Origin: an uncultured Clostridia bacterium | GTDB lineage: Bacteria > Bacillota > Clostridia > Christensenellales > Aristaeellaceae | Assembly (NCBI GenBank): GCA_947166385.1 | Contig: CAMVEB010000010.1 | Span: forward strand, 1-64,000 | Length of the DNA stretch: 64,000 nucleotides | Direction: 5' to 3' | Part shown: piece after piece, positions 1-9,029 of the stretch | Position numbering within the stretch: position 1 is the stretch's first letter | How the letters are laid out: the number at the start of each line of letters is the position of its first letter | The notes under the pieces: generated by a model | Told to the model about the DNA's origin: nothing | Database searches by the model: none | The model's input: the letters and a program-made list of their open reading frames with translations, nothing else | Position numbers and translations under genes: made by a program

Positions 1-317
1 CTAGCGTTCAGAATGTTTTCTGCTGTCTGCTGTGGTGTTTGGTTGGAATTGTCCAACCAAAAGCCGATCCGTGGTGTTGTCTGCATTTTACTAAATACAA
101 ATTCAATGTATACAGAAAGATATAAGGAGTGGGAGGGATTCCGCCGTAGTTGGCATTGTAGGAAAATCCAAAAGTTTAGATTTTCCCACAATGCTTATCT
201 TTTGGTCTTTGGTTCGGAATAGTGTAGTGCTGGCGGTCTATCTCTTGTTTTCGGTTGCTTGCTTCCTTACCGTACATGAGCATCATCTCCCGGTAGAAAA
301 CAACTTATGTTTCGTGC
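1..317. other. Non-coding left edge with two inverted repeats
   Basis: No convincing gene is seen here; the short open frames lack good ribosome binding sites. The stretch lies downstream of the minus-strand kinase-STAND gene. It holds two hairpins. One is a perfect 10-bp stem (38-47 with 52-61, 4-nt loop). The other is a long imperfect stem at 153-194, listed separately. Neither is followed by a clear T tract on the minus strand, so termination after the operon is possible but not proven. Confidence 0.5.
153..194. repeat. Long inverted repeat
   Basis: Arms 153-168 and 179-194 are 16 nt each and pair except for one A/C mismatch, around a 10-nt loop. On the plus strand it is followed by a T-rich stretch. 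It may be a terminator for the five-gene operon, a recombination site or a small dispersed repeat. The sequence does not decide between these. Confidence 0.5.
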
Positions 318-3300
318 TTACTGGATCGCACGAACAAACTCCCTGCACATGGTCAACGGGAATCCAGGGAACTGCGCGTCGAACCGTTCCGCCTCTGAAA
401 GGTTCATCAGAGCACCATCATTAATGTTTTCGTTGTAAGGATCCCTTACCCAACCGGCAAACGGATCGCTATCATTTCCGACAAGGTTCTCCTTGCGACA
501 CAACTCATATACCAGACTGTCCCGCATTCCTGTGGTTCCAATCTCATCGAAATATGCCTGGATATTCAGAATGAATTCCGGATAGAATTTCTGGTACGTC
601 AGGATGTATTGAACACCGCTCGGTTCCTTCATCGACTTTACGATGCTGTACACATGATCCTCACATACTTCTGCCTGAATTAACCCCTGGTTTTCGCCCA
701 GAAATGATCTGATTCCTGCAATCAAAGACTCTTTTGTACGCGGAAGGGACTTTGACTCATCCACGGGGAAGATCAATGCAAAGCACATGGCATTCTCTGT
801 CTGAACCATATAGGGAACGGAATTCACCGGATCATCTGGCATGGAATCTACCTTCTGATAATAATCCGGGATAGTTATCGTTTTACCGTTAATGGTAATA
901 TCCTGAGTTTTCACGCTCATTTCCTCCGAGTTTTCTCTATCTGCGTTAGTTTCTGAAATCGATCTGAGGCGTTCAGCTTCAGCCTTCACATCCTCAGGGC
1001 AAAGCGGCAACTCCATTTCATAGGGCCAGTCCTTTACTCTTTTTTCTGCTTCATTATAAGCTTCTTCAGCTTTAATGTACTCCTCGTCCATCGTATAGAT
1101 TCTACCGAGGAAATAATAAGCATCAAAAATGGTTTCCCGATAACGAAGCGCCTCCAGATGCTTCTCACACAGGGCAATGGCCCTGAGAACCGCATCCTCT
1201 GCCAGGTTGAACTGATCCATCGCAATACGAATTGGAGCTGCTTCCTCAATCAAATGTTCTGCAACGGACAGATCTGAATCAGGCGATGCAAAAACAATAG
1301 CATCCGCCGCATCCAATGCAGCTTGTGCGCCATCAAGATCCCCATCCATCGCGAAGCACATGGCCGCATTGCAAACAAACTGATAACGTTCATAGTCCCG
1401 TGATTCTGTATAACGATATACAATCGGCTCCGCTTCCTGTATCAGTTTACGAACCTGTTTCTGATCCATCTCTTCACTCATAAGCGTCCTGGCCTTGTTC
1501 AAAAGGCACGCGGCCAGCTGCTTTTTCGCTTCGGGATGCATAGACAGACGCGCAGCAGCGATTGCCCGGTCTTCATGGTGCAGAATTGTCTTCAGGTCCC
1601 GGTTCGCGTTGTGAAGAATAACACCCATTGCACGATGATATGCCGATAGATAATAAGCACTCGGATGTTTCCGCAAATACCTCCGCATTTCCTGAAGCAA
1701 TTCGATTGCATCGTCCGGTATATAGAGACGAGCCCGATAATATGCCGCTGTTTCATACAGACGGAGGATGCTGTCATCGTCCAAATAACGAGGATCTTTT
1801 AACAGCTCCAACATTCGGAAAAGAGCGGGCGCATCCTCATCTACAGGCGCATCCATCAGCCAACGATACAGAAGCCGTCGCGATTCCTCTGACACATAGT
1901 CAATATTGTCAATCATCTGCGGAATAATCCTGATCAGGCGATAAAAACTGCCATAATCCCCCGGAAACTGTCTGCTGCCGTCATGACGGATACCTGCAGG
2001 GCGAATTCGTTCATACAGGTTTCTCATCATTCTATTCGCAGCAGTTTCCATCTCAGATGACCACGACCAGGTACGGATGTATTCCTGCATCATGGGGTGC
2101 AGATAAAACTTTCGATCCTCAGATTTTATCCAGCCGGATGCCTCCAGTTCATTGACAATGTCCAACGTATCCAATTCCGCAAGCGTTCTGAACAGGTCAG
2201 CTTCAATCCCTGGCATATTAAAAAGGGAAAGCAACTTCATGCAGGTTCTGTCTTGTTCCGTTAATTGATCAATTTCCACCAGTTGATCCAGAATCTTCAG
2301 CAGGGTACCCTGATAGGCAGACTGATCCCGCACATAGTCGATTTTCTCTTCTGGAAGATCAGAAAGTCCAATTCCCGCGATCATAGCCTCTGCTATCTGT
2401 AGATCCAGATAACTTCTCGCCACTTGCCGGGCGATGAGTTCTGTCAGCAACGTATGTCCGGCAATCGTTCCGATAATGGTTTCAAAGCAACGCCGGTTGT
2501 TCTCATCACTCAGATCGCAATGGGAATAATACTCAAACAGCTTCGCCAGATCATTTTCGTCCATTTCTCCAATCTGTATCGCCGGAAACAGGCCTTCTGG
2601 CAAACGCTCTCTGGAAATGAGCAGAATGGTAAGACCCAATCCCTGTATTGGCTGCAGCTGTTCCAGATGGCTGGCCGCAAAGTTGTCCAGCACCAGTAAA
2701 ATCCGCTGGTTTTCCGCCAGAGCGGACAACGCCTGTAGTTTTCGCTTCAGATATTCCTCTGTGCTTTCTTCCTTAATACGGGAGACCGTATTAATCTGTA
2801 CTAGCGAATCATCCGCGAGCGTTTCCGTAAGATTCCCCTGGTCATAAAGCCAAAGGGACACATCCCAATCTGCCGAAAAAAGTGTAATGTATTGCCTCGC
2901 CAGCGTGCTTTTTCCAATACCGCCCATCCCGTACAGGCTGACAGTCTGACGCTCGTTTTTCTGAAGCAGCAGATGTAAATCTGCCAGCTCCGAGTCCCGT
3001 CCATAGAACGCTGGACTTAACTGTATGGAGGTGGAACGCAGCCATGGTTTGGTCTCGTCCGATAGCAGGAGAAGTTCTTTTAAAGCGCTGATGACTTCAT
3101 CATCAGACTGGTATCGATCGCTATAGTAGCTTGCCAATGTCCTATGGAAAAATGCTGTCATAGCGCGAAAGAGCTTATCCTGATAACTTTTCGCTGAATA
3201 TGCAGTCTCTGCATAGTTATATGCCGCAGCAGAGTCACAGTCAAAAGCGGATGGCGTTCTATGCCACAAAGCATAAAACAATACAGCGCCAAGGCTGTAA

Positions 3301-4013
3301 AAATCGGAATGACGACCAAATTGGCGTAGCTTGCCGGTCTGCTGTTCCAGAGGAGCATACCCTTTTGTATATGAATTATGAAACTCTCCGAGGAATCCTT
3401 CCTGGATGGCCTGGTTTAACTCCTCCAGAGAAATCATGGAGTCAAAGTCAAATAGCTGAACCAGATCAAGTGAACCGTTAATCGTCAGGATATTGTCAGG
3501 CTTCAGATCAAGGTACAGATACCCAGCCTCATGGATATGCTGTAATACTTTAGCAGTAGCCAACAAAAGGGATACACATTCGTGTAGCGTTTCCCCCTGA
3601 CGATCCGTGAATGTACAGCCATTCATGTAGACTGAAACAATATAAACCGTGCCATTTGCTTCATAAATATCCGATGTGTTTGTGACAGCGTTTGTCAGTC
3701 CATCCAAAGAAAAAAGTCTGTGATTCTTCTGATATGCTTCAATCAGACGGCTTTTTGCGGCTTTAAATTTCTCCTCGTCACGGGAAGACGGATGAAGTGC
3801 CCCATCCTCGTCCCTGGTAAGCCGCATCGCGTGAGGATAGCACTCCTTAACGCGTACGAGTTTGAAATTGCCAAGATTGTCGGTATAGGAAGCATCATAA
3901 ACGATACAGGATCCACCGCGACCGACCTCCCGGGTGATCGAGTACTCGGTATATCCCGTGCTCGTGCTCAGCTTCAGCACGTTGCCTGGGGCCAATGCGC
4001 TTCTTCCGTCCAT
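318..4013 (-). CDS. Ser/Thr protein kinase fused to NB-ARC/STAND ATPase with helical repeats
   Basis: This 1,231-residue fusion starts with a eukaryotic-type kinase. It has a glycine loop near 31-38 (GRGGSCIV), a putative ATP lysine K56, a catalytic loop LDLKPDN (D169, N174), DFDS replacing DFG (D189) and a GYAPLEQ activation-segment motif near 218-224. The usual HRD reads YLD, as in some bacterial kinases, and the core looks active. An NB-ARC-like ATPase follows, with P-loop GMGGIGKST (362-370), Walker B LLVLDN and an ISRERLP sensor. Then come a winged-helix-like part, TPR-like helices to about 1000 and a separate C-terminal domain. NB-ARC/STAND proteins are signal-triggered oligomerising switches; the trigger and kinase substrate here are unknown. 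It is the last gene of a five-gene operon, with ribosome site AAGGAGGG before the ATG. Confidence 0.85.
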   Translation of the reverse strand: MDGRSALAPGNVLKLSTSTGYTEYSITREVGRGGSCIVYDASYTDNLGNFKLVRVKECYPHAMRLTRDEDGALHPSSRDEEKFKAAKSRLIEAYQKNHRLFSLDGLTNAVTNTSDIYEANGTVYIVSVYMNGCTFTDRQGETLHECVSLLLATAKVLQHIHEAGYLYLDLKPDNILTINGSLDLVQLFDFDSMISLEELNQAIQEGFLGEFHNSYTKGYAPLEQQTGKLRQFGRHSDFYSLGAVLFYALWHRTPSAFDCDSAAAYNYAETAYSAKSYQDKLFRAMTAFFHRTLASYYSDRYQSDDEVISALKELLLLSDETKPWLRSTSIQLSPAFYGRDSELADLHLLLQKNERQTVSLYGMGGIGKSTLARQYITLFSADWDVSLWLYDQGNLTETLADDSLVQINTVSRIKEESTEEYLKRKLQALSALAENQRILLVLDNFAASHLEQLQPIQGLGLTILLISRERLPEGLFPAIQIGEMDENDLAKLFEYYSHCDLSDENNRRCFETIIGTIAGHTLLTELIARQVARSYLDLQIAEAMIAGIGLSDLPEEKIDYVRDQSAYQGTLLKILDQLVEIDQLTEQDRTCMKLLSLFNMPGIEADLFRTLAELDTLDIVNELEASGWIKSEDRKFYLHPMMQEYIRTWSWSSEMETAANRMMRNLYERIRPAGIRHDGSRQFPGDYGSFYRLIRIIPQMIDNIDYVSEESRRLLYRWLMDAPVDEDAPALFRMLELLKDPRYLDDDSILRLYETAAYYRARLYIPDDAIELLQEMRRYLRKHPSAYYLSAYHRAMGVILHNANRDLKTILHHEDRAIAAARLSMHPEAKKQLAACLLNKARTLMSEEMDQKQVRKLIQEAEPIVYRYTESRDYERYQFVCNAAMCFAMDGDLDGAQAALDAADAIVFASPDSDLSVAEHLIEEAAPIRIAMDQFNLAEDAVLRAIALCEKHLEALRYRETIFDAYYFLGRIYTMDEEYIKAEEAYNEAEKRVKDWPYEMELPLCPEDVKAEAERLRSISETNADRENSEEMSVKTQDITINGKTITIPDYYQKVDSMPDDPVNSVPYMVQTENAMCFALIFPVDESKSLPRTKESLIAGIRSFLGENQGLIQAEVCEDHVYSIVKSMKEPSGVQYILTYQKFYPEFILNIQAYFDEIGTTGMRDSLVYELCRKENLVGNDSDPFAGWVRDPYNENINDGALMNLSEAERFDAQFPGFPLTMCREFVRAIQ

Positions 4014-4075
4014 GGATCTCCCTCCTTGCTATTTGATTCACCGTTATCATACCCCAGGCATCGAAAAGTCTGGAT

Positions 4076-5272
4076 TTACTGGTGTTCTTCCAGCGTGTCT
4101 ACCAGAAGTTCATTCCAGATATATCGAAACGCAAACAGCGGTACTTCATTTTTCGCGGCATAGAAGAAAATCCAGTCATAGGGATTCCCAACATAGAGCT
4201 CCGGATAGCCGGATTCAATCAGATATTGATTTATAGTAGCGATGCAACGATCCGCGTCACCGGAATCGGCTGCGTAGTCTTCTTTCTCAATCGCCTTTCT
4301 GGCCCACCAGGTGTAGAAGGTCAGTAGTACAAGCCACTTACGCACCCGTTCATAGGAGACGTGTTCTCCACGGAGAATCAAATCAATGCCCTGCCTGTCT
4401 GGAAAAGAGTCCTGAATGCTGTCATGGAGCTTTTCCAGTATTGGCTTGATGGAGCGATCTGTTTCAAGCCGTTTCACATCCTTTTTATCAAGCTGCAGAA
4501 TCGCCAAATACGCGTCGTAAAGTTTGACACCGGTCACCCCGAAATTGAGTTTCTTCGTGCGATCCGTTGCTGAATCATCAAGAATAGAAGTCAGTTTCGG
4601 CGACTCATGCTCCTGTATCAAAAGTCCGTTCGGGCCAGCAGTTAATTCCCACAGGCGGCGAATGGTCTCGTAGGCCGTCACATTGCTGGTCGTAAACTTA
4701 TCAATGTTCTCATTCAGCCAGGTAATCATCTCATCCTTCGACTCCAAATCATTCAACTCTGCGATAATGGAGCCGGTATAGACGACATCTCCGCTTGTTT
4801 TTTCTTTCCCCGCTAGAGGAACACGGCTCTGGATGTCCATGGCATCAGCCCAAGTTAAGCCGTTATTCAGGCAGAAATAGTAAATCGCTTCCTGAACCTG
4901 ATGGCAGTTAAAGCTTCTCTCCCGAGCATAAATCCGCCGGAAGAACTCATCCGTTTCACTGCCGTCCAGTCCAAAGGCAAAGCAAATCTGAAATGCTGTA
5001 TCCCGCTTAACAGGCTGCTGTAAGGTAAACCACTCCCGCACTTCTCTCGGGGCGTCCATGTTGGCCTTCGAAAATGCTGCCCGGATAAATGATACCTTCG
5101 CTTCAATATTTTCAGCTTCCCCGATATACCCTCGCTCAGTGATAAACTCGGAAATAGCAACAGAAAAAGGTCGAAAGAGCTGCACAACTTCGAGCAGCTC
5201 TTCAATAAAGTTATCATCTTCCCAAGATATAGCATCAAGAGGTCTTTGGAGGATTGTTGTATAGGTTGACAT
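4076..5272 (-). CDS. Helical protein of unknown function, partner of the kinase-STAND gene
   Basis: The product is about 398 residues, predicted mostly helical and soluble. No signal peptide, membrane segment or known catalytic motif is visible. The start was placed at the ATG preceded by AAGGAGG. An upstream in-frame ATG at 5293 has no ribosome site. It lies 62 bp before the kinase-STAND gene and 39 bp after the Gly/Ala-rich membrane protein, so it is almost certainly co-transcribed with both. By position it could be an adaptor, sensor or kinase substrate. That is inference only. Confidence 0.7.
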   Translation of the reverse strand: MSTYTTILQRPLDAISWEDDNFIEELLEVVQLFRPFSVAISEFITERGYIGEAENIEAKVSFIRAAFSKANMDAPREVREWFTLQQPVKRDTAFQICFAFGLDGSETDEFFRRIYARERSFNCHQVQEAIYYFCLNNGLTWADAMDIQSRVPLAGKEKTSGDVVYTGSIIAELNDLESKDEMITWLNENIDKFTTSNVTAYETIRRLWELTAGPNGLLIQEHESPKLTSILDDSATDRTKKLNFGVTGVKLYDAYLAILQLDKKDVKRLETDRSIKPILEKLHDSIQDSFPDRQGIDLILRGEHVSYERVRKWLVLLTFYTWWARKAIEKEDYAADSGDADRCIATINQYLIESGYPELYVGNPYDWIFFYAAKNEVPLFAFRYIWNELLVDTLEEHQ

Positions 5273-5311
5273 TCGATAGCATCCTCCTTGCAAGATGTCT
5301 CGTCAGAGAGA

Positions 5312-6316
5312 TTAGTTTTCCTGTCCCAATTTGCCTTGGACAAAGGAAATTGTAGTCTCGGATTCACCGGTTAGCAAACCGTCATCTGTCAGTAAAGGTG
5401 TATCAAGAACAGCTTTGATTGTTACAGCAATACTGGCACAAGAAGCTATAATCTTCTTGGATTCATTGCTATAGAAACGATAATCATCGCCCTCTGTTTT
5501 GATAATATCCTCCATCTTATAGATCAGTGGAAGGAAGCGTGCATCCAACCTTGCAAGCAAATTATAGAACATATATGTTCTTCTCCTAATTGCCTCGCAT
5601 TGCATTGATCCAGTATTCAATTCTTCTGTCATTTTAATGGCTTCTGCTTGATTGGTTAACGCTTGCTCTAGTTTTTTTGATGCAGCGGCATCAACAATAA
5701 ACCCTAAGACTAATAGTGCAGGTCCGGCGACTAAACCTCCTAATACAGCAGCTCCTCCAGCCATTCCTAATCCGCCGGCAGCAAGTGAACCACCACCAAA
5801 GAATGCCAAAGTTGCATTAGTGGCTGCAGCGCCATGTAATGCAGCAATTGCTGTTCCGGTAGAAGCAGCAGCTAAGGCTTGTGCTGCGCCATATGCTCCG
5901 AAAGCAACAAGAGCACCGCCGGCTCCTCCAGCCAGAACACCTCCTGCAACATTAGCCGCGAAATCCACCATGCTTTTTAATTCAACAAATTCTTTTTCAT
6001 CAATATGGAACTTCCGTAGCTCTTCCAAGCCTTCAGAATCGGTAAAATCCACGTTCTTGATCTGAGTAAACGCCTTAAGAAAGCTGTCAATACTACTATT
6101 AAGCACAAACATCTTTTCTTCGCCCAAGACTCGTAGTGCTTTCCCACAGGCTTCTCTTTGCTTGTTTAATAGATCTGTAGCATTCTGAACGCTGGCTGTT
6201 GCTTCTTTGTTGATCGAATCAGCACGTGCATTATCAATTCCGGCCTTTACTCCCTTACCAATACCTACGCCTCCAGTAGCGGCAGCGATTCCGATAAATA
6301 ACAGCGGCAAAGCCAT
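5312..6316 (-). CDS. Gly/Ala-rich glycine-zipper membrane protein
   Basis: This 334-residue protein has a short hydrophobic N-terminus and a soluble helical segment. Residues about 119-209 are very rich in glycine and alanine (repeated AGG, GGG and AAG steps). The C-terminal part is helical. Long Gly/Ala-rich hydrophobic stretches of this type can form closely packed or oligomeric membrane helices. Proteins with a similar segment are common in bacteria but uncharacterised, as far as I know. It is the third gene of the operon, 14 bp after the TerB-like gene, with ribosome site AAGGAG. A membrane effector or anchor in a signalling or defence system is plausible but unproven. Confidence 0.7.
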   Translation of the reverse strand: MALPLLFIGIAAATGGVGIGKGVKAGIDNARADSINKEATASVQNATDLLNKQREACGKALRVLGEEKMFVLNSSIDSFLKAFTQIKNVDFTDSEGLEELRKFHIDEKEFVELKSMVDFAANVAGGVLAGGAGGALVAFGAYGAAQALAAASTGTAIAALHGAAATNATLAFFGGGSLAAGGLGMAGGAAVLGGLVAGPALLVLGFIVDAAASKKLEQALTNQAEAIKMTEELNTGSMQCEAIRRRTYMFYNLLARLDARFLPLIYKMEDIIKTEGDDYRFYSNESKKIIASCASIAVTIKAVLDTPLLTDDGLLTGESETTISFVQGKLGQEN

Positions 6317-6330
6317 AATTTTCTCACTCC

Positions 6331-7047
6331 TTATAATGCAATCAGGTCTTTCAAGCCTTCTAGAATAGCAGTTTTTCTATCAGATATCTCATTGACTATT
6401 GATTCAATAGTTAAATAGGGGCGATCAGTTGTTTTAATCCAATTAAGCTCGTTTTCCAGATCCATCAGCGTCAGAAAACTACTTTCCATTTCCAGAAATA
6501 CTGTCTTGTCGATGTTAAACTTGTGAACGATATATTTCATTAATTGACGCTCTTTATCATCATAACTTCCATCACTATAGGCAACTGCCAAAAGATCCCA
6601 TGCAAGAACCTTAGGAGAAATGACAGATTCTTTTGCATTAGCACCAGCTGTAATAGCTATTGCAACGCCATCCTGTAAGACGGAATAATAATCTCCCAGA
6701 TCAGTCACTTTGCTCATTTGCGCTTGACATTCTTGGAATATCGTATCTTTGTTAGCTTCGAAATCAGGATCAAGTTCTCTCCCGATTTCATTAAACTTTT
6801 CTTCCTCGTCATGGTATATCTTTCCATCTGCCGCCATCATATAAAATATAATCTTAATTGCACTTTTTGAAGAAATGGATTTGATCTCTTCTGGAGGAGC
6901 CGGTTCTTCCTTCTTTACAGGATTGCCTTGGAACGGATTGGGAAAATGGATCTCTGGGAGCTTAATTCCTTCAACTGTTGATTTAACAGAATCAACAGCG
7001 CCTTGAAATATACCCAGCAATCCTTTGCCGTTTTCATTGTTCGCCAT
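6331..7047 (-). CDS. TerB-like domain protein
   Basis: The product has 238 residues. A Pro/Glu-rich N-terminal tail of about 55 residues precedes a helical domain with two acidic signatures: AADGKIYHDEEE (D74 and D80) and a later YSDGSYDDKE near 155. Duplicated acidic helices of this pattern are typical of TerB/tellurite-resistance-type domains, which bind metal and often sit at membranes in stress or defence gene clusters. The match rests on motif pattern only. No signal peptide or membrane helix is seen. It is second in the operon, 20 bp after the large membrane protein gene, and is probably part of the same complex. Confidence 0.65.
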   Translation of the reverse strand: MANNENGKGLLGIFQGAVDSVKSTVEGIKLPEIHFPNPFQGNPVKKEEPAPPEEIKSISSKSAIKIIFYMMAADGKIYHDEEEKFNEIGRELDPDFEANKDTIFQECQAQMSKVTDLGDYYSVLQDGVAIAITAGANAKESVISPKVLAWDLLAVAYSDGSYDDKERQLMKYIVHKFNIDKTVFLEMESSFLTLMDLENELNWIKTTDRPYLTIESIVNEISDRKTAILEGLKDLIAL

Positions 7048-7067
7048 TAAGCATCATTCCTTTCTGC

Positions 7068-8573
7068 TCAAAGTTGTAGGGCTATGTCTGAGCCCATTAA
7101 ATCATCGAACTCTCGTTGATTCGTAAATTGTGGTTCTCTTCCCAGAATTCTTTGTATCTTTACATTTCCTCTGATTACCAGATCAGAATTCTTTTCATCG
7201 AGTCCTTTATCCATACAATCAATTCCTTCGAGGAATACTGTAATGTCTTCTGTAAGGTATTCGGAAACCCGTTTCTCGAGTTGCTGCTGATAATTCAGAA
7301 GAATTTCCAAGGCCTTAGCAGTTTTAGCTTCCATCAATAGCCGTTTGATATGAATTAGTTCTTCTTCAGCTTTTTCATTTGATATTTCTTTAATCACTGC
7401 AAACGTTGCTCTACCGGCTGCAACAAAATTAAACCGGGTGACGAATCTTGAAACAAACAATAGCGTATTGCCACAAGAGTCAATCGCTGCATGCATCGCC
7501 GCATCTGCGGTATCCGCTGCAGAAAGGGTCATGGTTGACAAGGCAAGCAATCTGTCTATATCCCTATTTCCAAACGGAAGCACGTTGTTCCAGTCAATGT
7601 TGCCAACATCTTCATTAGCTTTTAGTTCTCTGACCAACCTGCTAGCAAAGAAGAAAGTTCTTACAATCACTTCGTTGATCAATACCGGAAAAGCTTGGCG
7701 GGTTAGTGACTTTACAATAGGAATCTCATTCAGACCAAGTCGTTTTCCTTCTCTGACGGCATCAACAGCTTTGTGCAGATTAGTATTGCTAAGCGCTGGC
7801 ACTGATCCAAGCATCATGAAAAATGAGCAAAATACTTTTTCAATGCCCATATTGGGATCACTGCTTTTTTTATCGCATTTTATCTCGTTCGGTAACTGCT
7901 TCTGCCACTTTTCTATGTCTTTGACAACACCAGAAAAAGCGGGGACAGATCGAATAAGATCACGTAGTTTGTTAAGTGTTTTAAACTGATAGATGGGCTG
8001 GTCGTCTTCCCCTGTGCTCGAAGAGATGGTTGAGACCCATTTCAGTATACCAACAATCACAGCTGCTATTACAAGAATCGCGCCATCTTCCTTTTCGATT
8101 CCATTCGGAAGAAACTGAATCTGATTGTTGCTTTCTTTCAGCATCCCTCCGTGGCCCATTTGAATCAATACTGACGCTAACAATCCCAATACATTAGGTT
8201 GAATGGCGATGTTATTCAATTGTGGGATCATTGCAGGGATCCCTTTCTCGACAGCACTGTGCAAGATTGGTTTTGCTACTCTTTCGTTTGCTGTGCTTTT
8301 TATAAGGACCTTTTTTGCGGCTTCTATCAATTGTTCCTGAAGCGGTTGCTGACCTTTTTGAAATGCGCCTGTTTCTCCTACGAGAAATACATCGACAGCA
8401 CCAGCAAGAATACCGCTGATTATTGCCACTGAATAATCAAGCATTGAAGCCGTACATGAATATGACTTCAAAGCATCCTCGACTTTTCGCATCTCAGCAT
8501 CGATTTCAGCAGTTTCTTCTTCCAAATTGATTGGATGAAGATATATTTCAGCTGCAAGAATCTCGTTCTCCAT
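7068..8573 (-). CDS. Large membrane-associated protein of unknown function
   Basis: This first gene of the five-gene operon encodes about 501 residues. Two hydrophobic stretches are visible, around 46-67 (AIISGILAGAVDVFLVG) and 165-184 (GAILVIAAVIVGILKW). The rest is helical with charged C-terminal helices. No catalytic motif was recognised. The start was set at the ATG preceded by GAGGTGAGG. The frame stays open to 8615, but the upstream start lacks a ribosome site. A good promoter lies about 250 bp upstream (8825-8852). It may anchor the TerB-like and Gly/Ala-rich proteins at the membrane, which is inferred from co-transcription alone. Confidence 0.7.
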   Translation of the reverse strand: MENEILAAEIYLHPINLEEETAEIDAEMRKVEDALKSYSCTASMLDYSVAIISGILAGAVDVFLVGETGAFQKGQQPLQEQLIEAAKKVLIKSTANERVAKPILHSAVEKGIPAMIPQLNNIAIQPNVLGLLASVLIQMGHGGMLKESNNQIQFLPNGIEKEDGAILVIAAVIVGILKWVSTISSSTGEDDQPIYQFKTLNKLRDLIRSVPAFSGVVKDIEKWQKQLPNEIKCDKKSSDPNMGIEKVFCSFFMMLGSVPALSNTNLHKAVDAVREGKRLGLNEIPIVKSLTRQAFPVLINEVIVRTFFFASRLVRELKANEDVGNIDWNNVLPFGNRDIDRLLALSTMTLSAADTADAAMHAAIDSCGNTLLFVSRFVTRFNFVAAGRATFAVIKEISNEKAEEELIHIKRLLMEAKTAKALEILLNYQQQLEKRVSEYLTEDITVFLEGIDCMDKGLDEKNSDLVIRGNVKIQRILGREPQFTNQREFDDLMGSDIALQL

Positions 8574-8824
8574 TCGGTTCCTCACCTCGATCCTGTTCAT
8601 GATCAATGTCGGCACTATGAGCCCAGATACTAGACTACCATCGGTTACACAGAAATTGGATTTCTCAGTGCAGCCAGGTTCCTGACAAAGGACTTTCGAT
8701 TAAAACAACCTACATAAACCCACGATATTTTACCACAAAACTCGCCATTTTTAAAGGGTTTCGGGGATTTCAAGCTCTGGTAACGCCTTCCTTTTCCCAG
8801 AGCTTTACCTAATCTCATAAGTTT

Positions 8825-8852
8825 ATTGTATCTCTGGGTAGAGTGCTGACAA
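8825..8852 (-). promoter_or_regulatory. SigA-type promoter for the five-gene operon
   Basis: On the minus strand TTGTCA and TACAAT are separated by 16 bp, close to the vegetative consensus. Transcription would start near 8818, giving a leader of about 245 nt before the first gene. The leader contains a 9-bp inverted repeat (8772-8780 with 8797-8805), which could have a regulatory role. Confidence 0.65.
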
Positions 8853-8939
8853 TAAAATTCAATTTAAAAAGTCTGTTGACCGTCTAAATCTTTATAGTCT
8901 GTAGGTCACCTTACCTGTAGCAATCGTTGGAGTCGTTGA

Positions 8940-8977
8940 AATAAAGGAGGGAAGAGCGCTTCCTTGCTCTTCCCTCG
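8940..8977 (-). terminator. Rho-independent-type terminator after the DUF4317 gene
   Basis: A perfect 11-bp stem (8947-8957 with 8966-8976, 8-nt loop) is followed on the minus strand by CCTTTATTTC. It lies about 55 bp downstream of the DUF4317 stop and insulates that gene from the five-gene operon. The rest of 8616-9029 holds only the operon promoter and leader. Confidence 0.75.
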
Positions 8978-9029
8978 AAAATGTAGGCTTTAGCTGGTCA
9001 ACAGCCTGTTTCAACCTGTGTTATTCTGC

